The notes beneath the pieces were generated by a model. That model was not told the DNA's origin. It saw only the letters and a program-made list of their open reading frames with translations, and ran no database searches. The position numbers and the translations under genes were made by a program. A DNA stretch of 11,498 nt from an uncultured Collinsella sp. (lineage in GTDB: Bacteria > Actinomycetota > Coriobacteriia > Coriobacteriales > Coriobacteriaceae): assembly GCA_900547285.1 (NCBI GenBank), contig URGF01000055.1, positions 1 through 11,498 of the forward strand, read 5' to 3'. Shown piece after piece: positions 1-6,298 of the stretch (its first letter is position 1; the number at the start of each line of letters is the position of its first letter).

Positions 1-5
1 AATTT

Positions 6-41
6 TCGGCAGTTATATGTCAAAAGACCACACTCTGCCGA
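6..41. repeat. Short inverted repeat beyond the hypF break
   Basis: TCGGCAG (6-12) is matched by CTGCCGA (35-41) across 22 nt. The right copy also sits in a small palindrome, ACTC-TGCC-GAGT (32-43). The segment lies just outside the truncated hypF reading frame and is more AT-rich than the gene. It could be the edge of an inserted element or a terminator-like structure. The arms are short, so chance cannot be excluded. Confidence 0.3.
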
Positions 42-50
42 GTGAGTCAA

Positions 51-1808
51 TCAAAGCGCGGCGCGTTCAAAATCGGCAAGGCCGGCAACAAGAAACTCGC
101 CGCCCCAAATGGTCCCATCGGTGCCGGCGCCGGTGCCGTCAAAGGCGATGCCAAGGACACGCGCGTCGGTTGTAAGCTGGCCCGCGGCGATGGCCTCGGC
201 CATCACGCTCGCGATATGCGCATGATGATGTTGGACTTCGATAAGCGGCAGATTGTGCTTCCGTGCCAGTTCACGCGCCCACTGGCTCGACAGATAGCTG
301 GGATGCATGTCACATGCCAAGGCGGCAGGCGCCAGGTCAAAGAGGTTTTCCAAGCGCGTGCGCGCGGCGTTCCAGGCATCGAAGGTCTCGCCGTTTTCGA
401 CATCGCCGATATGCTGCGACACAAAACAGGCCACATGGCCGTCGGCGTCCTCGCGCGTGAGCGCGATCGTAGCTTTTTGCTGCGGCCCGCAGGCGAGCAC
501 GCAGGGTGCAGTGCCGTCGAGCGCCGGCAGCGCTAACGGCTGCGGCGCATATCCGCGCGCGCGACGCACAGGCATAACGGCGCCGTCGACCACGCGCACC
601 ACGGAGTCGTCGTAGCGCGAGAGAATCGCGCGGTCGTTGCCGAGCAGCGCGTCGGCAATGCCGGCGGCAACGAGGCGCTCCCAGGCAAGATCGTCATCGG
701 TCTCGATGGGCTCTTCGCTCAGGTTTCCGCTGGTCATGACGAGCGCGTGCATACCGCGGGCTTCTGCCGCGGCAAGCAACAGATGCTGAAGCGGGGTGTA
801 GGGGAGCATAATACCGAGCTCTGGAAGGTCGTGCGCGACGGACGGCGCGAGCGCGAGGGCGTCGGGGGAGCCGCCGCTCTCGCAAGCAGCACGTCGGCGC
901 AGCAGCACAATGGGGCGAATGCTGCCGGCCAGCAAGCCGCGTGCAACGTCGTTGACATGGCACAGGCGTTCAGCGTCGGCAAGGTCGCGCATCATGACGG
1001 CAAGTGGTTTGTTGCTGCGGCGTTTGCGACGGCGCAGCTCGGCCACCGCCTGCTCGCTGGCGGCGTCACAGGCTAGATGAAATCCGCCCAGGCCCTTGAT
1101 GGCGACGATGCCACCGCTGGCCAGCAGCTCAACGCAGCGCTCGATAATGGCGTCGCTGGCCTCGCGTGTGGTGCCGACTGCCGGTGTCGCGGACGAATTC
1201 CCGCACGCATCGCCGTTCACAGCCTCGCGCCACGTAATATGCGGCCCGCAATCAAAGCAGGCATCGGGTTGCGCGTGAAAACGCCGGTCGAGTGGGTCGG
1301 CATACTCCGCGGCACACTTGGGACACATGGGAAAACAATCCATCGACGTGGCCGCTCGGTCATAAGGCAACGATCGGATGATGGTAAAGCGTGGGCCGCA
1401 GTTAGTGCAGTTGATAAAGGGGTAGTGATAGCGTCGGTCGGCGGGATCGAACAACTCGCGCAGACAATCGTCACAGGTAGCGATATCGGGCGAGACGAGC
1501 GTCGTGTGCGCGGTCTGGTCCTGCGACGCCACAATGCGAAAGCCCTGCTCATCGGCAGCACTCCAACCGCCAGGCCCCAAGTCCACAACCTCGACATGCT
1601 CTACGCGAGCCGCCGCGGGCGCATGCTCAGAAAGCGCGGCAACAAAAGCATCGAGCGCATCGGCCGGAGCGTGCGCCTCGATATGTACGCCGTCGCCCGC
1701 ATTGAGCACCCATCCGCAAATGCCATGCGCCATGGCCTCGCGATACACAAATGGTCGCATGCCAACGCCCTGCACAATGCCCGTCACATGAATATGCACA
1801 TGCCGCAT
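51..1808 (-). pseudogene. hypF: Carbamoyltransferase HypF, truncated at C-terminus
   Basis: HypF transfers a carbamoyl group from carbamoyl phosphate to HypE, the first step in making the cyanide ligands of [NiFe]-hydrogenase. The start is ATG at 1808, with GAGGAG 6 nt upstream; an in-frame TTG at 1835 has no such site. Domains of the 585 residues: acylphosphatase (about 3-90, catalytic Arg18 and Asn36), two zinc fingers (Cys112/115/134/137 and Cys162/165/184/187), a YrdC-like domain (about 220-420), and the beginning of the Kae1-like domain with HHHAH at 527-531 and FDGTGAGTDGTIWGGEF near 556-572. The family is usually about 750 residues. Here the frame reads ERAAL and stops where relatives continue to a conserved PGG segment, and none of the three minus frames beyond it resembles HypF. 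The family and the truncation are clear. Whether it is a true pseudogene, an insertion junction or an assembly edge is open. It lies downstream of nikR, which fits nickel-enzyme maturation. Confidence 0.88.
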
Positions 1809-1837
1809 GCGACACTCCTCATCAAAACCGACCAAAA

Positions 1838-1895
1838 AGGGACAAGTTTATTTTGGTAGGTAAAACGCTAAACCTGCCAAAACAAACCTGTCCCT
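1838..1895 (-). repeat. 24-bp-stem hairpin between nikR and hypF
   Basis: The arms 1838-1861 and 1872-1895 pair at 21 of 24 positions around a 10-nt loop. Read as minus-strand RNA, two of the three imperfect positions become G-U wobbles, so the fold is better in the direction of nikR and hypF. The 3' arm is followed by five T residues on the minus strand (1834-1838), giving a terminator-like shape. It ends about 18 nt upstream of the hypF ribosome binding site, so it could end nikR transcripts, attenuate hypF, or be a dispersed palindromic repeat. Its ends carry a GGGACA core also seen in the hairpin at 7329-7361. Confidence 0.7.
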
Positions 1896-1911
1896 ATTTG
1901 GCAGGTGCGCT

Positions 1912-1925
1912 GCGGGAAATCCCGC
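1912..1925 (-). terminator. Small hairpin at the nikR stop codon
   Basis: GCGGG (1912-1916) pairs with CCCGC (1921-1925) around four bases, directly at the nikR stop codon. No T-run follows, so it is a weak terminator on its own. It may instead protect the 3' end of the transcript. Confidence 0.3.
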
Positions 1926-2437
1926 TACAGCCCCAGGCTCTGCTTGGTGGCGGCGCACGTGAGCTCGCCGTGCTTAACGCCGCGCAGGCCCAGCAGGCGG
2001 TCGGCTAGTTCGTAGACGCGCTCGCCGCGACCCTTGAGCGCCAGAATCTCTAAGCAGTTGTGGTGATCCAGATGCACGTGCATGGTCGATACGATTTCGT
2101 CGGTGTAGTCGTGCTGCACTTCGTCCAGACGGCGCGTCAGGTCGCCGGTATGGTGGTCGTAGATCATGGTGAGCGACCCGATAACATGCTCATCGGGCGT
2201 GCGCATCTGCTCCTTGGCGATCGAGGCGCGAATCAGGTCGCGCACGGCCTCGGAGCGGTTGGCCACGTCGCCGCGGCGCGCGATCTGTTCGTCAAAACGG
2301 CGCAGCAGGTCGTCCGGTGCGGTAACCGAAAAGCGGACCAGCTCGGAGCCGGAGCCACTACAGTGGCAGCCTGCGTCACCGTCCGCCCCGTGCGGATGCT
2401 CGTGCTCGTACCCGCAGCCGTGCTCGTGTTCGGCCAC
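1925..2437 (-). CDS. nikR: Nickel-responsive regulator NikR with His/Cys-rich N-terminal extension
   Basis: NikR is a tetrameric ribbon-helix-helix repressor that binds DNA when loaded with nickel and controls nickel uptake or nickel-enzyme genes. The ribbon-helix-helix region is about residues 33-72, beginning LVRFSVTAPDDLL. The C-terminal ACT-like domain carries the high-affinity site His109, His120, His122 and Cys128, with spacings of 11, 2 and 6 exactly as in E. coli His76/87/89/Cys95. At 170 residues it is longer than E. coli NikR (133). The first 32 residues are an extra tail with six His and three Cys. The start is GTG, one base after the TAA of the preceding gene, with no good ribosome binding site of its own, so translation is probably coupled. 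No GTATGA...TCATAC type operator is apparent upstream. The family is certain; the role of the tail is inferred. Confidence 0.94.
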   Translation of the reverse strand: MAEHEHGCGYEHEHPHGADGDAGCHCSGSGSELVRFSVTAPDDLLRRFDEQIARRGDVANRSEAVRDLIRASIAKEQMRTPDEHVIGSLTMIYDHHTGDLTRRLDEVQHDYTDEIVSTMHVHLDHHNCLEILALKGRGERVYELADRLLGLRGVKHGELTCAATKQSLGL

Positions 2438-2438
2438 G

Positions 2439-2687
2439 TTACACCAGCTTCACGGAGCCGACGGAGTTGTGGTCGGCCTCGATGGCCTCTTCGTAGCCCT
2501 CGAGTGCGTCGTGGGCCTCGTGCAGCGCGGCCATGGCTGCCTCGAGCTTGGCGCCGATGCGCTCCATGTCAAAATTCTCGGTCGCATGCAGCAACTGATG
2601 GCTCCACTCGTGAGCGAGCTCGATGGTGTCGTCGACCTGCTTGACGCTCATGGCAAGCTGGCTCATGTTCATTCCAACATCATGCAT
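2439..2687 (-). CDS. Unrecognised small helical protein upstream of nikR
   Basis: This 82-residue acidic protein is rich in Ala, Glu, His and Met, with heptad-like stretches through about residues 10-72, and it should be almost entirely alpha-helical or a short coiled coil. It has no signal peptide, membrane segment or cysteine, so it is probably cytoplasmic. The ATG at 2687 has AAGGAG 7 nt upstream, a strong ribosome binding site. Its stop is separated from the nikR GTG by one base, so the two genes are almost certainly cotranscribed and translationally coupled. I do not recognise the family. His residues near 26, 30, 34, 56, 59 and 73, together with its place before nikR and hypF, suggest a link to nickel handling or hydrogenase maturation, but that is context only. 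Confidence 0.8.
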   Translation of the reverse strand: MHDVGMNMSQLAMSVKQVDDTIELAHEWSHQLLHATENFDMERIGAKLEAAMAALHEAHDALEGYEEAIEADHNSVGSVKLV

Positions 2688-2726
2688 GGGAAATCTCCTT
2701 GTGTGGACGGTAATCCAGTGATTCAG

Positions 2727-2732
2727 ATTTTA
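2727..2732 (-). promoter_or_regulatory. Possible -10 element for the 82-aa gene/nikR operon
   Basis: The minus strand reads TAAAAT here, about 40 nt before the start at 2687. The GC-rich sequence upstream has no convincing -35 element. If this is not a promoter, the operon must be read through the hairpin at 2765-2797. Confidence 0.3.
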
Positions 2733-2764
2733 CTACGCCCGCTCTGCGCGCCGCTGCATAAGAA

Positions 2765-2797
2765 AACGGGTGCGAGTCTGTGCGACTCGCACCCGTT
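2765..2797 (-). terminator. Strong Rho-independent terminator or attenuator hairpin
   Basis: This is a perfect 14-bp stem (2765-2778 with 2784-2797) with a 5-nt loop. On the minus strand it is followed by TTTTCTTA, the right polarity to end trxA transcripts. It also lies 77 nt upstream of the 82-residue protein gene, so it could act as an attenuator for the nikR operon. The stem motif CGGGTGCG recurs at 2845-2852 in the preceding non-coding segment. Confidence 0.8.
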
Positions 2798-2862
2798 CAC
2801 TGGGGGCTGTTTGTAACTACCATACTATCCATGGTCGCACGCGCCGCACCCGGCAGTCCGGC

Positions 2863-2881
2863 GAGCGGTGCAAAACCGCTC
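2863..2881 (-). other. Hairpin in the trxA-nikR intergenic region
   Basis: A 7-bp perfect stem (GAGCGGT with ACCGCTC) around GCAAA lies between the trxA stop and the terminator hairpin. It is part of a roughly 110-nt GC-rich non-coding stretch (2798-2908) that contains only an 11-codon reading frame. It could be trxA 3' UTR or a structured leader for the nikR operon. Confidence 0.45.
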
Positions 2882-2908
2882 ATGGACGGCGGGCAAGTAA
2901 CAAGCGTA

Positions 2909-3229
2909 TTACAGATGCTTCTCCAGCAGCTCCTGCAGCCTCGCCTTGGGCAGAGCGCCAACCGAGCGGTCAATCTCCTCGCCGTTCTTAAACACAATCA
3001 GCGTGGGGATGCTCATGACGCCATACTTCATGGCCAGGTCCTGGTTGTCGTCGACGTTGCATTTGGCAACGGCAAGCTTGCCCGCCAGCTCATCGGCTAC
3101 CTCGTCCACGATGGGCGAGAGCGATCGGCAGGGCCCGCACCAGGGCGCCCAAAAATCGACCAGCACGGGCAGGCTGTCGTTAACGATGGAATCGAAGTTC
3201 TCGGGGGTAATCTGCTTAATGTCAGCCAT
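2909..3229 (-). CDS. trxA: Thioredoxin
   Basis: Thioredoxin is the cytoplasmic dithiol-disulfide reductant, normally kept reduced by thioredoxin reductase. It serves ribonucleotide reductase, peroxiredoxins and protein repair. The 106-residue product has the usual family length. It carries the active site WCGPC at 30-34, the buried Asp25 before it and the cis-proline at 75 (SIPT). The start is ATG at 3229, with GGAGG 5 nt upstream; the longer in-frame extension is not conserved-looking. It is transcribed away from the gene at 3366. TATAAG on the minus strand near 3283-3288 is a weak candidate -10. No thioredoxin reductase gene is next to it. Confidence 0.96.
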   Translation of the reverse strand: MADIKQITPENFDSIVNDSLPVLVDFWAPWCGPCRSLSPIVDEVADELAGKLAVAKCNVDDNQDLAMKYGVMSIPTLIVFKNGEEIDRSVGALPKARLQELLEKHL

Positions 3230-3331
3230 GGTGACCTCCATAATACGACGCGGCTCGGCCGCGTAAAACTCAGTACGACCGTGCTTATACCCAGCCGCCC
3301 GCAAAGCAACCACTCGCGGGCAGCTCTTTTA

Positions 3332-3337
3332 TATAAT
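3332..3337 (+). promoter_or_regulatory. -10 element of the gene at 3366
   Basis: A consensus TATAAT lies in an AT-rich island within GC-rich DNA. It contains most of an upstream in-frame ATG (3336), so transcription would begin downstream of that ATG. This supports translation from the ATG at 3366, which has its own GGAG. The -35 region is not clear. Confidence 0.6.
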
Positions 3338-3365
3338 GGTGGGCACGCAAACGATTGGAGAGCGC

Positions 3366-3941
3366 ATGTCCACGTCACAAAGCCAGAAAAAAGAAGCCAT
3401 CGCCCAGGCGGCCGAGCAGGAGCTCACATCGCTTGCGGTCCGTGGCGTGCGCATCGTGGGTAACGCGTGCTCGCCGATCGTGCTGGTCAAAGGCGATTTG
3501 GACGAGGCCGAGCGTTCGGGCGGCGAGCTGGCTGCCGGTCCGGACGGTGCTGCGCTGCGCAAGGCGCTTGGGGCCATCGGCTACGCGCCCGAGGATTTTT
3601 GCGTGCTGGCAAGCGTCGCCGGCACAGGTGACGGAGCGGTCGCGGTGGGCGAGACTCTGCCGTGCGAGCTGTTCCGCGAGGCGCTTGAGGCTCTGGATCC
3701 CGAGGCGGTGCTGCTGCTCGATAACAGCGCGGCCGATGTCATGCGCGAAACCTACGCCGATATGCTCGTGGCGATTGATGACTTCGACACCGCCATGCTC
3801 AAGCCCGGCCTGGTCGCCCATGTGCAGGGCCGCCGCGTGCTCGCGCTCGATGGCTTTGAGGCGGCGCTGACCGACAAAGCGGCCAAGCAGCGCATGTGGG
3901 CCTACATCAAGCAGCTGACCCCGGCGGTCGCTCCACTGTAG
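3366..3941 (+). CDS. Uracil-DNA-glycosylase-fold protein lacking catalytic motifs
   Basis: The 191-residue soluble protein keeps the layout of family 4/5 uracil-DNA glycosylases. Residues 39-69 (VLVKGDLDEAERSGG, then GPDGAALRKAL) align with the family stretch V-GEAPG-x-E-x(3)-G-x-PFVG-x-AG-x-LL. The segment GYAPEDFCVLASV at 72-84 matches the strand after it. Cys100 and the helix to LDPEAVLLLDNSAAD at 110-124 match the next helix and strand. VLALDGFEAALTDKAAKQRMW at about 158-178 matches the region that in true enzymes begins with the catalytic His-Pro. Here GEAPG is replaced by KGDLD and His-Pro by Asp-Gly, and the N-terminal Cys pair of the iron-sulfur cluster is missing. Glycosylase activity therefore seems lost. 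The alignment was done by eye; other alpha/beta folds remain possible. The start at 3366 has GGAG 5 nt upstream. It is probably monocistronic, divergent from trxA and convergent with the kinase gene. Confidence 0.6.
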   Translation: MSTSQSQKKEAIAQAAEQELTSLAVRGVRIVGNACSPIVLVKGDLDEAERSGGELAAGPDGAALRKALGAIGYAPEDFCVLASVAGTGDGAVAVGETLPCELFREALEALDPEAVLLLDNSAADVMRETYADMLVAIDDFDTAMLKPGLVAHVQGRRVLALDGFEAALTDKAAKQRMWAYIKQLTPAVAPL

Positions 3942-4005
3942 CGGATCGGCACCGGCGAGCGATTGCCTGGCGGGCGAGGCGCGCCGCGAGATCGGCGCCG
4001 TACTT

Positions 4006-5283
4006 CTACATCACAGCGCGCAGCTCAAACCGATCGCCGTTAATGCGGAACTGGCAGTTGCCGTTCATGCGCTCCACGGCAAGTTTGATGCTCTTGGTTC
4101 CAAAGCCGTGGCCCGCATGCCGGGTCACGGGCATGCCGTCGACCATGCGCGGCGCGCGGTCAAACGTGTTGGAAACTAACAGCAACAGCTGGCCGTCCTC
4201 AAGTCGCAGGTCAAGGTCGACGAATCGCTTTCCTTGGGGTGCGGCGCTTGCGGCGGTGATAGCGTTTTCCAAGGCATTTGAGAGCACGCTAAACAGGTCG
4301 GCGTCACCTACGTGGACGGTTTCGGGTACGGCGGCGCGCAGGTTGGCGGTAATGCCGTTTCTATTGATATCCGAGTTAAATGACGAAAGCGCGATGTTTA
4401 CGGTCTCGTTGGCGCAGAAGCGGCGTACGGCGGTGCGGTCGCCGGCTTCGCAGAGTTCGTCGATGCGTTTGAGCGCCTCGTCGGTGTGGCCCTCCTCAAT
4501 TAAAGCCGCCAGGCCGCGTAGGAAGTGGCGCATATCGTGGCGAAGAATCGACAGCTCGCGCCCAGATTGACGCCAAGCCTCGAGCTCTTTGATGGCGGCG
4601 CTGTCGCGGGTTTCGAGCATCCAACGCTCTCGCTCGGCGGTTTCCTTTTCTTCGTATTCGCGCAGGTAAACGGCAAGAAACATAAGATAGAAGGCACAGA
4701 GCGCAAATGCCAAAAGCTCAACCGTCACCACCGAGCCCGAGTGGAACAGCGTGGTGTAGACGTTGGTGGCGTAGTCAAAGATGTAATAGACGAGCGGCAG
4801 GATTAAAAGGATGCTCAGCTCGGTGGGGCTTTTAATCGCCAGGCGGGGTCCAATGTCGCCGGCCCAATGCAGCAGGACGGCAAAGACGCCGAGCGTGGTC
4901 GCGATGCGCGCCAGATAGTACGCGATCTGCGAATCGGTTGCGGCAAAGGCGGCGATGCCCATCCAGTTGCTGAACTGACAGCTCAGATAGGCGCTGGTGA
5001 CGCCCAATGCCGCGAGCAGCGGGCTCAGACGGTAGCGCGCACACAGGTAGACGGTAAGCGGCAGGTGCACGACGAGCGGATAGACCTGACGGGCAAAAAG
5101 CTCTCCGCCAACGACATTGGCGATCGAAAAGGCAGCGCCGGTTGCGGCTCCGACCCCCACCAACTCGAGTGCATGGCGTCGATTGATTTCGATACCGCAT
5201 AGCGCCGCCGAAGCAAAGACGCCAAAGAGTAGCGTTGTGGCGTGGTGGATTGCCCAAAGGACCATTTCGACCGAGGAGATCAT
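4006..5283 (-). CDS. AgrC/GHKL-type sensor histidine kinase
   Basis: This 425-residue kinase has an N-terminal membrane half (about six hydrophobic segments within residues 5-205), a charged linker helix at about 208-245, and a GHKL kinase domain. Phosphorylation is expected at His249 in ILRHDMRHFL, the AgrC-type H box. The N box is SNALENAI at 335-342 and the G box is GHGFG at 391-395. The start ATG overlaps the regulator stop codon by one base (TGATG), with GGGAGG about 5 nt upstream, so the pair is translationally coupled. Such kinases often sense peptides from outside the cell. No agrB-like gene or precursor peptide is visible within the window, so the ligand is unknown. Confidence 0.92.
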   Translation of the reverse strand: MISSVEMVLWAIHHATTLLFGVFASAALCGIEINRRHALELVGVGAATGAAFSIANVVGGELFARQVYPLVVHLPLTVYLCARYRLSPLLAALGVTSAYLSCQFSNWMGIAAFAATDSQIAYYLARIATTLGVFAVLLHWAGDIGPRLAIKSPTELSILLILPLVYYIFDYATNVYTTLFHSGSVVTVELLAFALCAFYLMFLAVYLREYEEKETAERERWMLETRDSAAIKELEAWRQSGRELSILRHDMRHFLRGLAALIEEGHTDEALKRIDELCEAGDRTAVRRFCANETVNIALSSFNSDINRNGITANLRAAVPETVHVGDADLFSVLSNALENAITAASAAPQGKRFVDLDLRLEDGQLLLLVSNTFDRAPRMVDGMPVTRHAGHGFGTKSIKLAVERMNGNCQFRINGDRFELRAVM

Positions 5284-6005
5284 CAGCGCCTCCCGCCCTC
5301 GAAACGCACCGCAAAGTAGGCGTCTTGGAACCCCTGCTTGCTGCTGCGCGACAGCGGAATGCACGCGCCGGAGCGCATGACGATGTCCGTGCGATCGAAG
5401 TGGTCGATGTTGCGCAAGTTGACCTGGTAGCTACGGTGGCATTTAAAGAAGGTGGCATTTTGCGCCAAACGGTCCTCGACGCTGCGGAACGACTCGAGTG
5501 CCTCGATATCGCGTCCGTCGCGCAGGTGGAAGACCACGTGCTTGTTGCGCGCCTCGGCATATTCGATGTCGGACAGGCGCAGGGCGTGGTAGCCAAAGGA
5601 CGTTTTGATCACGAGCTCGTCGGTTGCCGCCGGGCGCATGCTCGAAAGTTCGTCGAGTAACTGCGCCAGGCGTTCGTAAGTCACGGGCTTGAGCAGATAG
5701 TCGAAGGTGCGGACCTCGTAGGACTCCAGTGCAAACTCGGGCGACGAGGTAAGGAACACCAGGCGCACGGCGGTGTCGGCCTGGCGCAATTCGCGTGCGG
5801 TGTCCATGCCGTTGACGAGCGGCATGATCATGTCGAGCAGGATGATGTCGGCGCGCGACGCGGCATGGCGCGCCAGCAGGTCCTCGCCGCGCGTGACGAG
5901 CGCAACATCGACCGCCGTGCCCGTCTCGATCGACCAACGGTCGATCATCCGGTGCAGTCTATCTAGAAAAGCGACGTCATCGTCGCAGGCAATAATCTTG
6001 AGCAT
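5283..6005 (-). CDS. LytTR-family response regulator
   Basis: This is the cytoplasmic transcription regulator paired with the kinase that overlaps its 3' end. Residues 1-120 form a receiver domain with the acidic pair at 8-10, phosphoacceptor Asp58 (LLDMIMP), Thr85 and Lys106-Pro107. Residues about 128-236 form a LytTR DNA-binding domain, with the typical IEYAEARNKHVVFH and FFKCHRSYQVNLRNI segments. The 240-residue length is normal for AgrA/ComE/VirR-like regulators. The start is ATG at 6005, with GGGGG about 6 nt upstream; the longer in-frame extension has no binding site. Targets cannot be read from the window, and I see no clear pair of LytTR direct repeats upstream of the operon. Confidence 0.94.
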   Translation of the reverse strand: MLKIIACDDDVAFLDRLHRMIDRWSIETGTAVDVALVTRGEDLLARHAASRADIILLDMIMPLVNGMDTARELRQADTAVRLVFLTSSPEFALESYEVRTFDYLLKPVTYERLAQLLDELSSMRPAATDELVIKTSFGYHALRLSDIEYAEARNKHVVFHLRDGRDIEALESFRSVEDRLAQNATFFKCHRSYQVNLRNIDHFDRTDIVMRSGACIPLSRSSKQGFQDAYFAVRFEGGRR

Positions 6006-6213
6006 TCTGAGCCCCCTTAGTAGTTCGATTTTGCCACATTGGGTGCGGACCGCTCGCGGAGGCGTGTCCCGTTTGCGCCCCACGGCGTGCAACTCGCGCC
6101 GAGCGGAATTGCGGTGGCGAAAGATGCCTCCTGCGCTATCGAGAGCTCGGCTATCCTCAGCTTGCCAGTTCGAATATGGACTTGCCGCATGGTCGAATCT
6201 TTATTTCAACTTT

Positions 6214-6257
6214 ACACCTAGGTTTACAGCTGTCTTGTCAGCTGTAAACCTAGGTGT
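6214..6257 (+). promoter_or_regulatory. Probable NiaR operator (19-bp-arm palindrome)
   Basis: The perfect arms ACACCTAGGTTTACAGCTG (6214-6232) and its complement (6239-6257) flank six bases. Each arm holds two related units beginning TTTACA or TTACA, so the site could hold two repressor dimers. The palindrome covers the -35 element and the whole spacer of the nadA promoter, as expected for a repressor site. The last gene of the operon encodes NiaR, a nicotinate-responsive repressor known to bind palindromic sites of ACAxxTGT character upstream of nad genes. Confidence 0.85.
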
Positions 6258-6263
6258 CATACT
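6235..6263 (+). promoter_or_regulatory. nadA operon promoter
   Basis: The -35 TTGTCA (6235-6240) and -10 CATACT (6258-6263) are separated by exactly 17 bp. The -35 starts in the centre of the palindrome and its right arm fills the spacer, so operator occupancy would exclude RNA polymerase. Confidence 0.7.
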
Positions 6264-6298
6264 AAAGCCCCAAGATTCGCCAAAAGAGAGGGGCCTTG

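Noticed and set aside
1077..1859. 260-codon plus-strand frame opposite hypF
   Set aside because: It mirrors the hypF coding strand and has no recognisable domain or ribosome binding site.
2700..2740. NikR operator upstream of the nikR operon
   Set aside because: Only GTA...TAC end matches with unsuitable spacing are found; not the known GTATGA-N16-TCATAC form.
2797..2832. 11-codon minus-strand frame ending at the terminator
   Set aside because: No clear ribosome binding site and no run of regulatory codons as in leader peptides, so chance is as likely.
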